Source: Mesonia profundi
GTDB taxonomy: Bacteria > Bacteroidota > Bacteroidia > Flavobacteriales > Flavobacteriaceae
DNA: 64,000 nucleotides
NCBI RefSeq assembly: GCF_031085155.1
Contig: NZ_JAVHUL010000010.1
Location: 28,100 to 92,099 of the forward strand
Reading direction: 5' to 3'
Part shown: piece by piece, positions 17,406-25,754 of the stretch
Position numbering within the stretch: the stretch's first letter is position 1
Layout: every line of letters begins with the position of its first letter
Translations under genes and position numbers: made by a program
The notes under the pieces: generated by a model
What the model was told of the DNA's origin: nothing
The model's database searches: none
The model's input: only the letters and a program-made list of their open reading frames with translations

Positions 17406-18308
17406 TTGAGTAAGACCATCACAAATATTCACACGATTGATCTTGTTTCAGATTTCAAAGAAATCACGAAGATGCGCTTAGCGGTAAGTGTGGTCTTTTC
17501 TTCTGTAGCAGGTTACTTCTTGGGTGCCGAAATCATTGACTTTGTAGAAGTCTTGTTGCTTGCTGTTGGGGGGTATATGATGGTAGGAGCATCTAATGCA
17601 TTCAATCAAGTGATTGAGAAAGATTTGGATGCATTGATGAATAGAACCAAAAACAGACCTATTCCTTCGGGGCGGATGTCTGTAAATAAGGCGTTACTTA
17701 TTGGTTCTACGTTAGGGGCATTGGGTTTGATTATCTTGTATTATATCAATCCCATCACGTCTATGTTTGGAGCGATATCTATATTTCTTTATGTAAGTGT
17801 ATATACTCCTTTAAAAACTAAAACTCCGCTTTCTGTATTTGTGGGAGCTTTCCCAGGAGCTATTCCTTTTATGTTGGGATGGGTAGCTGCAACCGGAAGT
17901 TTTAGTATAGAGGCTGGAACTTTATTTATGATTCAGTTTTTTTGGCAATTCCCACACTTTTGGGCATTGGGATGGTGGTTGTATGACGACTACAAGCGAG
18001 GAGGTTTCTTTATGCTTCCTACAGGGAAAAGAGATAAAGGCACAGCGGTTCAAATTATTTTATATACGATTTGGACCATTGCGGTATCATTAATACCCGT
18101 ATTTGGTGTCACGGGAAGACTTTATTTAACTCCTGTTTCAGGAGTGTTGATATTAATTTTGGGATTAGGAATGCTTTATTATGCCTATAAATTATATCAA
18201 AGCCGGGATGAAATATCAGCAAAGAAACTCATGTTTGCGAGTGTTTCATACATTACATTACTACAAATAATCTATGTATTAGATAAATATATTAGGATAT
18301 GGATTTAA
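17406..18308 (+). CDS. ctaB: Protoheme IX farnesyltransferase (heme O synthase)
   Basis: CtaB (CyoE) adds a farnesyl chain to heme B to make heme O, the precursor of heme A for terminal oxidases. The 300-residue protein has the UbiA-family prenyl-diphosphate motif NAFNQVIEKDLDALMNRTKNRP near residues 64-85, YTPLKTKT near 139, and the second polar loop YDDYKRGGFFMLP near 194. About nine membrane helices are predicted. The start is TTG at 17406, placed by the strong promoter just upstream. It overlaps the next oxidase gene by 10 bp and is the first gene of the cluster. Confidence 0.95.
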   Translation: MSKTITNIHTIDLVSDFKEITKMRLAVSVVFSSVAGYFLGAEIIDFVEVLLLAVGGYMMVGASNAFNQVIEKDLDALMNRTKNRPIPSGRMSVNKALLIGSTLGALGLIILYYINPITSMFGAISIFLYVSVYTPLKTKTPLSVFVGAFPGAIPFMLGWVAATGSFSIEAGTLFMIQFFWQFPHFWALGWWLYDDYKRGGFFMLPTGKRDKGTAVQIILYTIWTIAVSLIPVFGVTGRLYLTPVSGVLILILGLGMLYYAYKLYQSRDEISAKKLMFASVSYITLLQIIYVLDKYIRIWI

Positions 18309-18880
18309 CTCAAGGGACAGAAAAGGAAAAAATTGAAAGATCAAAGAAGATGATGCTTTGGTTTGGAATCATTAGCATGGGAATGATGTTTGCCGGGCTA
18401 ACGAGTGCTTACGTAGTAAGTAAAAACAGGCCAGACTGGCTGAAAGACTTTGAGCTTCCAAATGTTTTCATCTACAGCACCGCCCTGATATTGATAAGTA
18501 GCATTAGCTTCCATCTGGCGAAAAAGTCGATTAGAAAGGATGCTATGAAGAAAGCCTCAGCTTTATTGTGGATCACTTTGGCTTTAGGTTTAGCTTTTAT
18601 CTACTTACAGTTTGAAGGCTTTAATCAGATTTTAGAAAATGGATATTATTTTACAGGAAGTGCCAGTACCATAACCACCTCATTTATCTATTTGGTAGTG
18701 ATTGCCCATTTAGCGCATATTTTTGCAGGGGTTGTTGTGTTGTTGGTGGTAATTTATAATAATTCTAAACAGCGATATAGAGGCGGTCAAATGCTTGGTA
18801 TAGAACTGGGTGCGACGTTTTGGCACTTTATAGATGTCCTATGGATATATCTGTTTTTATTTTTATATTTCTTTAGATAA
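18299..18880 (+). CDS. Cytochrome c oxidase subunit III family protein (short form)
   Basis: This 193-residue protein has five predicted membrane helices and the heme-copper oxidase subunit III pattern. Diagnostic parts are LQFEGFNQIL near residue 102, HLAHIFAGVVVLL in the fourth helix, and the closing ELGATFWHFIDVLWIYLFLFLYF, in which the Trp-His-Phe-hydrophobic-Asp-Leu-Trp ending is typical. Subunit III does not bind heme but stabilises the catalytic subunit. The downstream neighbour is a second subunit III protein. Paired subunit III genes of this kind occur in Bacteroidota oxidase clusters. Confidence 0.88.
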   Translation: MDLTQGTEKEKIERSKKMMLWFGIISMGMMFAGLTSAYVVSKNRPDWLKDFELPNVFIYSTALILISSISFHLAKKSIRKDAMKKASALLWITLALGLAFIYLQFEGFNQILENGYYFTGSASTITTSFIYLVVIAHLAHIFAGVVVLLVVIYNNSKQRYRGGQMLGIELGATFWHFIDVLWIYLFLFLYFFR

Positions 18881-18926
18881 GAAAATTAACTATTTTTGCT
18901 AAATATTTTAACACTAATTTCTCTTT

Positions 18927-19913
18927 ATGGAAGCTACTGTTGCAAGAACAGGAACCGAAGGCAAGACTTGGGGAGGGGGCAAAAAATCTCCTTTAAAAGC
19001 CAGCTATGGAAAATTGATGATGTGGTTTTTCATCACTTCAGATGCATTAACATTTTCAGGCTTTTTAGCTGCTTACGGTTTTTCTAGATTTAAATTTTTA
19101 GACTCTTGGCCCATCGCCGATGAAGTTTTTAACCACTTCCCCTTTTTACATGGAGTAGATGCTCCTATGTACTATGTGGCTTTCATGACGTTTATCTTAA
19201 TCTTCTCCTCGGTGACGATGGTTTTGGCAGTGGATGCTGGACACCATATGAAAAAAGCAAAAGTGACCATTTATATGTTACTTACCGTTGTTGGAGGTTT
19301 GATTTTCGTAGGGTCTCAAGCTTGGGAGTGGAAAAACTTTATAAAAGGAACTTATGGTGCTGTAGAAACAACCGGAGGACAAATTCTTCAGTTTGTAAAT
19401 ACAGATGGAGAGCGCGTAGCTTTAAAAGATATTGCTGTTGACTTAAAAGAAGACAGGGTAGTCCATGAGCGTAAAAACGGTGTCTGGTACTCTACAGATG
19501 AGTCTACCTTACCTACTTATTCCATCAACGAAATAAAAGAAGGTTTTAAAACCAAGAATAATATTCTAATAAGAACCCTAGAGAACGATGAAAATGGTGC
19601 AAAAATCATTTTGTCTAGAGAAGAGTCTCTGGCATATATGGATAATAGAGCTGTAAATGTAGTAGAGGGAGCTAACCTAACTCATAATGAGTATGGGCCG
19701 CCACTTTTTGCAGATTTTTTCTTTTTTATCACAGGTTTCCACGGATTTCACGTAAGTATTGGAATCTTATTGAATATCATTGTATTTTTTAATGTGATCG
19801 TAGGGACTTACGAAAGAAGAGGTAGCTATGAAATGGTAGAGAAAGTAGGACTTTACTGGCACTTTGTAGATTTAGTTTGGGTATTTGTATTTACATTCTT
19901 CTACCTAGTTTAA
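18927..19913 (+). CDS. Cytochrome c oxidase subunit III with large extramembrane insertion
   Basis: The 328-residue protein has subunit III helices at both ends and the same closing signature (VGLYWHFVDLVWVFVFTFFYLV). Between about residues 140 and 250 it carries a soluble, charged insertion that includes GERVALKDIAVDLKEDRVVHERKNGVWYSTDEST. The segment after it resumes with FITGFHGFHVSIGILLNIIVF, the conserved His-rich helix. It lies 46 bp after the short subunit III and 19 bp before subunit IV. Membership in the oxidase is well supported; the role of the insertion is unknown. Confidence 0.88.
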   Translation: MEATVARTGTEGKTWGGGKKSPLKASYGKLMMWFFITSDALTFSGFLAAYGFSRFKFLDSWPIADEVFNHFPFLHGVDAPMYYVAFMTFILIFSSVTMVLAVDAGHHMKKAKVTIYMLLTVVGGLIFVGSQAWEWKNFIKGTYGAVETTGGQILQFVNTDGERVALKDIAVDLKEDRVVHERKNGVWYSTDESTLPTYSINEIKEGFKTKNNILIRTLENDENGAKIILSREESLAYMDNRAVNVVEGANLTHNEYGPPLFADFFFFITGFHGFHVSIGILLNIIVFFNVIVGTYERRGSYEMVEKVGLYWHFVDLVWVFVFTFFYLV

Positions 19914-19932
19914 TATAATAAAGAATTATAAA

Positions 19933-20298
19933 ATGGCACACGACGCAACTCATCAAGACGACGGTTCGGCAGTAAAAAGAATTTGGTCTGTTTTTGGAAT
20001 ATTATCTCTGGTAACTATAGTAGAAGTAATCTTAGGAATTATAAAACCAGAATTTTTAGTAAAGACTACATTTATTTATATGTCTTTGTTAAACTGGATT
20101 TTTATAGTCTTAACCTTATATAAAGCATATTTAATTACTTGGGCATTTATGCATATGGAGCATGAGTCAAAAGGATTAAGAAGATCTGTAGTTTGGACAG
20201 GGTTATTTCTTATTGCTTATCTCCTCTTTATCTTGTTGACCGAAGGAGACTACATATATGAAGTCTATCAAAACGGACAAATGACTTGGGATTTTTAA
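19933..20298 (+). CDS. Cytochrome c oxidase subunit IV (prokaryotic COX4 family)
   Basis: This 121-residue protein has three predicted helices (about 16-36, 46-76 and 85-104) and a His-rich N-terminus (MAHDATHQDD). The central WIFIVLTLYKAYLITWAFMHMEHE matches the prokaryotic subunit IV family, a small accessory subunit of heme-copper oxidases. A strong terminator follows, so the structural genes for subunits III and IV form the first part of the cluster. Subunits I and II are not in this window. Confidence 0.88.
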   Translation: MAHDATHQDDGSAVKRIWSVFGILSLVTIVEVILGIIKPEFLVKTTFIYMSLLNWIFIVLTLYKAYLITWAFMHMEHESKGLRRSVVWTGLFLIAYLLFILLTEGDYIYEVYQNGQMTWDF

Positions 20299-20313
20299 AA
20301 ATTAAAACACAAG

Positions 20314-20343
20314 AAAAGACGGTTTATTAAAGCCGTCTTTTTT
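20314..20343 (+). terminator. Intrinsic terminator after oxidase subunit IV
   Basis: The arms AAAAGACGG (20314-20322) and CCGTCTTTT (20333-20341), with further A-T pairs inside, lead into TTT. It separates the subunit IV gene from the SCO-like group. Confidence 0.85.
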
Positions 20344-20375
20344 ATTTTTGCAAAGCCTTTAGTAATACGGCAAAA

Positions 20376-21014
20376 ATGAAAAAATATATAATTCTCTTTG
20401 TGCTTTTCGCACTTCCAATTTTAGCCTACCTTTTCTTCGCTTCTGGAGTTAATAATTTCGCTAACCTACCAACCATTACTCGGCAAGTAAATGAGTTAAC
20501 TTCCTTTGCTTCTTTAGATGGAAAACCGCTTCGGTTTAAAGACAAAATCACCATCCTTATGTTCTATGGAAACAACATCAATAAGATGGAAGGAAACGCA
20601 TTTAATCTTAACGAAAAAATTTACGATAAAAACCATAACTTTAATGATTTCCAATTTGTGGCCATCGCTAAAGAAGGTCAGCAGCAAGCAGCTTTAGATC
20701 TTTTAGAGGAGATTTCTACAACCACAGATACTAGAAAGTGGAACTTTGGTTTTGCTTCCGCGGAAGCGATTCAAGAATTGTTTTCAAGCTTAGAAACTAA
20801 TTTGTCATTAGATGAAGACTTAGCGAACACCCATGCCTTTATTATCGACAAAGAAGTAAGTTTAAGAGGTAGGAAAGGCGAAAATGATCCTTCTAAAATT
20901 GAGAATTACGGTTACAATACCAGTTCTGTGGGCGAGTTGAACAATGTAATGGATGATGATGTAAAGGTAATCTTAGCAGAATACAGGTTGGCATTGAAAA
21001 AGTATAATAAATAA
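20376..21014 (+). CDS. Uncharacterised membrane-anchored protein next to SCO1
   Basis: This 212-residue protein starts with an uncleaved-signal-like helix (residues 3-22). It then looks like a thioredoxin-fold protein: LTSFASLDGKPLRFKDKITILMFYGNNINKM resembles the beta strand and active-site loop of SCO/peroxiredoxin proteins, and NTHAFIIDKEVSLRGR resembles the late strand of that fold. There is no cysteine where the CxxxC should be, so it cannot bind copper or do redox chemistry in the SCO manner. It is 3 bp upstream of a true SCO1 gene, which suggests a role in oxidase assembly. The fold assignment is my inference. Confidence 0.7.
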   Translation: MKKYIILFVLFALPILAYLFFASGVNNFANLPTITRQVNELTSFASLDGKPLRFKDKITILMFYGNNINKMEGNAFNLNEKIYDKNHNFNDFQFVAIAKEGQQQAALDLLEEISTTTDTRKWNFGFASAEAIQELFSSLETNLSLDEDLANTHAFIIDKEVSLRGRKGENDPSKIENYGYNTSSVGELNNVMDDDVKVILAEYRLALKKYNK

Positions 21015-21017
21015 GCT

Positions 21018-21638
21018 ATGAAAAACTATTCCTACGTAGGCATTTCTTTAGTGATCCTTATTTTCGGAACCTGGGCAGTGCCAAAAATTATAGCTCAATT
21101 TAGTACGCCAACTATGGCAGAAATTGGGAAAGTACCCAATTTTTCTTTTACCAATCAAGATGGAAAAACCATCACTAATGAAGATTATAAAGGGAAAGTA
21201 TATGTGGTAGAGTTTTTCTTTACGACTTGTCCTACTATTTGTCCTAAGATGAATGAGAATATGATTAAAATTCAGGATGAATTTTATGGAAATCCGAACT
21301 TTGGAATAGCTTCTTTTAGTATTTATCCAGAACACGATACTCCAGAAGTTCTTAAGGCTTACGCAGATAAATATGGAGTCGCCATCCCTAATTGGCATAT
21401 GTTGACGGGAGAACGAGAGGCTATCTTTGAGTTGGCCAATAAAGGTTTTAATCTTTATGTAGCAGAAAACGATGAGATGGACGGTAATTTTGAGCATTCT
21501 GGCTATTTTGCTTTGGTGGATCAAGAAGGAGTAATACGTTCTAGATATGACGACTTTGGTAATCCAATTGCTTTCTATAACGGATTGGATAAAAGTGATC
21601 TAGAAAAGCTTAGGAAAGACATTAAAAACTTATTGTAA
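21018..21638 (+). CDS. SCO1/SenC family copper chaperone
   Basis: SCO proteins deliver copper to, or reduce, the CuA site of cytochrome oxidase. This 206-residue protein has an N-terminal anchor (residues 6-24), the copper motif TTCPTICPKM (Cys71 and Cys75), and the third ligand His160 in FEHSGYFALVDQEG, all within a thioredoxin fold. All three ligands are intact, in contrast to the preceding gene. Its place in the oxidase region fits a role in copper-centre assembly. Confidence 0.93.
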   Translation: MKNYSYVGISLVILIFGTWAVPKIIAQFSTPTMAEIGKVPNFSFTNQDGKTITNEDYKGKVYVVEFFFTTCPTICPKMNENMIKIQDEFYGNPNFGIASFSIYPEHDTPEVLKAYADKYGVAIPNWHMLTGEREAIFELANKGFNLYVAENDEMDGNFEHSGYFALVDQEGVIRSRYDDFGNPIAFYNGLDKSDLEKLRKDIKNLL

Positions 21639-21644
21639 GAAATC

Positions 21645-22181
21645 ATGAGTGCATTAAAAAGAACAGACAAGATTGCGGTACCAGTTATTATCATTTTGTC
21701 TGTGGTTATTCCTTTAGCGGTTCTAGTGCTTATGAATTTACCAACGCGCTATGATATTTTTGGGTTAGAGATGGGAACCTATCCGTTTTTTCATGCGTTG
21801 ATTAATGGTTCCACGGCATTTCTTTTAATCGTTGGCTATATTCTCATCCGTAAAGGAGAAACAAAATTGCACCGCAATGTAATGATTACTGCTTTTTGCC
21901 TATCCTCTATTTTTTTGGTAAGTTATGTGATCTCCAAAGTGAGCAATGATCCTATGCCTTATGGAGGAGAAGGTTTTTTAAAGCCTCTCTACTTTTTTGT
22001 TTTAATTAGCCATATAATTCTTTCTGCTATAATTGTTCCTTTAGTCTTGTTTACGATGTATCGAGGCTTAACAAAAGAATACGTCAAGCACAGAAAAATC
22101 GCGCGCTGGACATTTCCTATTTGGTTATATGTTTCGGTGACTGGAGTTTTGGTATATTTGTTTATGTTACCTTATTATTAA
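21645..22181 (+). CDS. DUF420 family membrane protein
   Basis: This 178-residue protein has about five helices with conserved histidines facing the membrane: PFFHALINGSTAF, KLHRNVMITAF, LISHIILSAIIVPLVL and HRKIARWTFPIWLYVSVTGVLVY. This pattern is that of DUF420 (CtaM-like) proteins, which are linked to heme-copper oxidase maturation in other bacteria. The neighbours (SCO1 6 bp upstream, a small CxxC protein directly downstream) agree. The biochemical role in this lineage is unproven. Confidence 0.87.
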   Translation: MSALKRTDKIAVPVIIILSVVIPLAVLVLMNLPTRYDIFGLEMGTYPFFHALINGSTAFLLIVGYILIRKGETKLHRNVMITAFCLSSIFLVSYVISKVSNDPMPYGGEGFLKPLYFFVLISHIILSAIIVPLVLFTMYRGLTKEYVKHRKIARWTFPIWLYVSVTGVLVYLFMLPYY

Positions 22182-22421
22182 ATGATGATGATGAAAAAAA
22201 TAGTTTCTTTTTTACTGATTGTGGCGACTTCGTTAATCTTTAATGCGGCTTATGCGCAATGTTCTATGTGTAGAGCGGTATTAGAAAGTGATGTAGATGG
22301 AGGCGCTGCAGAAGCTATTAATGATGGGATTGTGTACCTAATGGTCTTTCCATACATTCTCGTTGCTGGAGTAGGAGTTGCTATTTATAGACTCATGAGA
22401 TCCAATAAGCAATCTGCATAA
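22182..22421 (+). CDS. Small exported membrane protein with CxxC motif
   Basis: This 79-residue protein starts on the base after the DUF420 stop codon. Residues 1-25 form a signal peptide ending AYA; the mature part opens QCSMC (Cys27, Cys30). A second hydrophobic segment (about 52-70) and a basic tail follow. The four successive Met codons leave the exact start uncertain. A periplasm-facing CxxC and tight linkage to SCO1 and DUF420 suggest a small copper- or thiol-handling assembly factor. I recognise no named family with confidence. Confidence 0.75.
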   Translation: MMMMKKIVSFLLIVATSLIFNAAYAQCSMCRAVLESDVDGGAAEAINDGIVYLMVFPYILVAGVGVAIYRLMRSNKQSA

Positions 22422-22524
22422 ATGTTAATTTTAACGTTTCTGTAGCGCTTCTCGTGTAACGAATCTTCTTTTTATTAGTCTTATGGTTAACTACTGCGCT
22501 TACGCGGAAGAAAAATAGAAACCT

Positions 22525-23226
22525 ATGATAGACATAAAAGACCTTCATAAATCGTATAAAACAGGCGCTACCTCTTTGCATGTGCTTAAAGGCATTAACT
22601 TTAATGTAAAAGAAGGAGAGTTGGTTTCTATTATGGGCTCTTCTGGATCGGGGAAATCTACCTTGCTTAATATTTTGGGAATGTTAGACGAAGCAGATGC
22701 AGGTTCTTATCACTTAGATAATGTGCCCATCAAAAATCTAAATGAAAAAATTGCTGCTCAATATAGAAACAAATTTCTGGGTTTTATATTTCAATCTTTT
22801 AACCTTATTAATTATAAAACCGCTTTAGATAATGTGGCGATGCCCTTATATTATCAAGGGGTAAGTAGAGGAGAGCGATTAGATAGGTCTATGGCTTACC
22901 TAGAAAAAGTAGGATTAGCACCTTGGGCAAGACACTTACCTAACGAACTTTCTGGAGGGCAAAAACAACGCGTTGCAATTGCTAGAGCCTTGGCGAGTGA
23001 TCCCAAAGTCTTATTGGCCGATGAGCCAACAGGAGCTTTAGATACCAAAACTTCATATGAAGTGATGGATTTAATTCAGGGGATTAATGATGAAGGAAAA
23101 ACCATCTTGGTAGTAACGCACGAAGATGATATTGCACACATGACCAAGCGAATCGTCAATCTTAAAGACGGTGTGATTATAGATGATTCTTTCGTAAAGC
23201 AAGTAAGAGCCAAAGATCATGTTTAA
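22525..23226 (+). CDS. ABC transporter ATP-binding protein, MacB/LolD type
   Basis: This 233-residue ATPase has Walker A GSSGSGKST (38-46), the Q-loop in FIFQSFNL, signature LSGGQKQR from residue 142, Walker B VLLADEP (162-168) followed by TGALD, and an H-loop in VVTHEDD. Its sequence is closest to the MacB/LolD group, which powers FtsX-like permeases. It overlaps the first permease gene by 8 bp. The six-gene unit looks like a tripartite export machine spanning both membranes. The substrate is unknown. Confidence 0.93.
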   Translation: MIDIKDLHKSYKTGATSLHVLKGINFNVKEGELVSIMGSSGSGKSTLLNILGMLDEADAGSYHLDNVPIKNLNEKIAAQYRNKFLGFIFQSFNLINYKTALDNVAMPLYYQGVSRGERLDRSMAYLEKVGLAPWARHLPNELSGGQKQRVAIARALASDPKVLLADEPTGALDTKTSYEVMDLIQGINDEGKTILVVTHEDDIAHMTKRIVNLKDGVIIDDSFVKQVRAKDHV

Positions 23227-24463
23227 TCTAGAACGTTGGGAAGAGATTTTTGAAACCATTAGCAAAAACAAGCTAAGGACATTTCTTACGGGCTTATCTG
23301 TACTTTCTGGAATCTTTATTTTAGTCATTCTACTTGGCGTGAGTCAAGGGATGCAAAACGGAATCTCAACTCAGTTTCAGGGGGATGCCGCCAATATCAT
23401 TTATGTTTGGACCGGAGTTACTTCCGTAGAGTATAAAGGAATGAATCCGGGGAGAGAAATTCAGCTTCGCAATAAAGATTACGATCAAATTGTGAGAGCC
23501 CATGAAAACGAATTAGAGTATAAGTCCTCTATCTACAGCACTTGGGGGCAAATGATTACCTATAAAAAAGAGGCTGGAAGTTATCGTTTAGAAGGAATCT
23601 ACCCCGACTATCAATTTCTAGAAAACCAAAGCATGATCAAAGGGCGGCACATCAATGTTTTAGATGTGGATCATAGCACCAAAAGTGTAGTTATTGGTAA
23701 AAAAGTATACGATGATCTTTTTAAGGAGGAAGAAGCCTTAGGGAAATACGTTAAAGTCTCGGGAGTCAATTTTAAAGTGGTGGGTGTATTTTCAGATCCT
23801 GGTGGAGAACGGGAAGAATCTAGAGTATTTGTACCTATTACCACTGCTCAGAAAGTTTTTGGTGGCGGTAACAAAGTAAATTCTCTTTCCTTTAGTTTAC
23901 CTATGGAAGATGACTTTGATAAAGCAACTGCTGCTTCCGTTCAGTTTTCAGAAAACTTAAAGGATAAGCTTAAAAAAGCACATGATGTGGCGCCAGAAGA
24001 TGAAAGTGCTATTTCTGTAAATAACTCTTTGGAGAATGCGAAACGCTTTTATGAACTGATGTCCATGATAAAAATGTTCTTTTGGTTTGTCGGGATTGCT
24101 ACGATTTTGGCCGGAGTAATAGGCGTAAGTAACATTATGCTCATTATCGTAAAAGAGCGTACGAAAGAAATTGGTATCCGTAAAGCTTTAGGCGCACAAC
24201 CTCTATCTATTGTGACGATGATTTTACACGAGTCTATTTTTGTAACAGCCATCGCAGGATTCCTAGGTTTGTTTTTAGGCTTATTGCTGTTAGAATTTAT
24301 TGGCCCCATGGTAGAAACCGAATTTATTACCAATCCTTCGGTTGATTTTAATATTGCCATCACTACGGTTGTCATACTGATTGTTGCTGGAGCTTTCGCC
24401 GGATTTTTTCCCGCTTGGCGAGCAGCCAGAATTAAACCCATTATAGCCTTAAGAGACGAATAG
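23219..24463 (+). CDS. MacB-type ABC transporter permease (first copy)
   Basis: The 414 residues follow the MacB plan: helix 1 (about 17-42, LRTFLTGLSVLSGIFILVILLGVSQG), a large periplasmic domain (about 45-275), then three helices in an FtsX domain. The coupling loop IVKERTKEIGIRKALGAQP comes before a closing AARIKPIIALRDE. It forms a pair with the next gene, so the transporter is probably a heterodimer with the shared ATPase. Mechanical export by MacB-like pumps is known for peptides, toxins and lipoproteins. The substrate cannot be told from sequence. Confidence 0.92.
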   Translation: MFNLERWEEIFETISKNKLRTFLTGLSVLSGIFILVILLGVSQGMQNGISTQFQGDAANIIYVWTGVTSVEYKGMNPGREIQLRNKDYDQIVRAHENELEYKSSIYSTWGQMITYKKEAGSYRLEGIYPDYQFLENQSMIKGRHINVLDVDHSTKSVVIGKKVYDDLFKEEEALGKYVKVSGVNFKVVGVFSDPGGEREESRVFVPITTAQKVFGGGNKVNSLSFSLPMEDDFDKATAASVQFSENLKDKLKKAHDVAPEDESAISVNNSLENAKRFYELMSMIKMFFWFVGIATILAGVIGVSNIMLIIVKERTKEIGIRKALGAQPLSIVTMILHESIFVTAIAGFLGLFLGLLLLEFIGPMVETEFITNPSVDFNIAITTVVILIVAGAFAGFFPAWRAARIKPIIALRDE

Positions 24464-24464
24464 T

Positions 24465-25730
24465 ATGTTTAGTAGAGATAAATGGAACGAAATTATAGAA
24501 TCCCTAACCTCCAACTGGTTTAGAACCATACTTACGGCCTTTGGGGTGCTTTGGGGAATCTTTATTTTAGTGATTCTTTTGGCAGCTGGAAAAGGATTAG
24601 AAAACGGAGTAAAACAAGGTTTTGGCGGTATGGCGACCAATAGCATGTTTATGTGGACGCAAACCGTTTCTAAACCCTATAAAGGTTTGCCTAAAGGAAG
24701 AAGGTATAGCTTTAAAACCAAAGACGTTCAAGCGATAAAAGATAATGTACCCGGACTTAAATATGTCTCACCTCGAAATCAATTAGGAGGTTTTGGAGGA
24801 TCTAATAATGTGGTACGCGGACTAAAATCTGGAGCTTTTAATGTCTACGGCGATTATCCCGAAATTATCAATCAGCAACCTATGGACATTACTTCCGGAA
24901 GGTTTATAAACTATAACGATATCAATGAGAAGCGAAAAGTCGCAGTTATAGGAGAAGGGGTGAAAACCAATATGTACGATGCTGAAGAAGCGGTTCTTGG
25001 AAGTTATATTAAAGTCAACGGAGTCAATTTTCAAGTGATTGGAACTTATAAAAAGAAAAGCACCGGCGGAGGAAATTCTGAAGAAGATCAAAAAGAAATT
25101 TATGTGCCGTTTACCGCTTTCTCACAAGCCTTTAATATGGGAGATTTGGTAGGCTGGATGGCAATTACGGCAGATGACAATCATTCGATTACCTCTCTTA
25201 AAAGCGGAGTGTTTGACGTGATTAAGAAAAACCATACCATACATCCAGAGGACGAACGCGCCGTAGGGAACTTCGATTTATTTGAAGAATATAACAAAAT
25301 TAACGGCTTGTTTACCGCCTTAAACTTTGTGGCTTATTTTGTGGGGATTCTGGTGCTGCTTTCGGGAGTGATAGGAATTTGCAACATTATGTTGATTGTA
25401 GTAAAAGAACGAACCAGTGAGATTGGTGTAAGAAGAGCTTTAGGAGCAACCCCTTGGAACATTCGCGGCCAGATATTGTTAGAATCTATTTTCTTGACCA
25501 TCATTTCAGGTATGTCGGGGATTATACTTGCTACTCTAGTGCTTTGGTTGGTGAATTACGTACTCGCTTCCCAAGACACTTCAGAAATGATGTTTCTCAA
25601 CCCGAGTGTAGATTTAGTTACGGTGATTATCGCCCTTTTGATCTTAGTGATTTCGGGCTTGTTGGCAGGTTTAATTCCTGCGCAAAATGCCATCAGAATA
25701 AAACCAGTAGACGCATTAAGAACAGAATAA
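24465..25730 (+). CDS. MacB-type ABC transporter permease (second copy)
   Basis: The 421-residue paralogue of the preceding gene starts one base after its stop codon. It has the same first helix (FRTILTAFGVLWGIFILVILLAAGKG), a periplasmic domain, an FtsX domain with IVVKERTSEIGVRRALGATPW, and the end AIRIKPVDALRTE. It has a Gly/Ser-rich loop near residue 195 (KKKSTGGGNSEED). Tandem non-identical permeases are common in Bacteroidota MacB-like loci. Confidence 0.92.
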   Translation: MFSRDKWNEIIESLTSNWFRTILTAFGVLWGIFILVILLAAGKGLENGVKQGFGGMATNSMFMWTQTVSKPYKGLPKGRRYSFKTKDVQAIKDNVPGLKYVSPRNQLGGFGGSNNVVRGLKSGAFNVYGDYPEIINQQPMDITSGRFINYNDINEKRKVAVIGEGVKTNMYDAEEAVLGSYIKVNGVNFQVIGTYKKKSTGGGNSEEDQKEIYVPFTAFSQAFNMGDLVGWMAITADDNHSITSLKSGVFDVIKKNHTIHPEDERAVGNFDLFEEYNKINGLFTALNFVAYFVGILVLLSGVIGICNIMLIVVKERTSEIGVRRALGATPWNIRGQILLESIFLTIISGMSGIILATLVLWLVNYVLASQDTSEMMFLNPSVDLVTVIIALLILVISGLLAGLIPAQNAIRIKPVDALRTE

Positions 25731-25754
25731 GAATATTAAAATCCATCTATAAAA

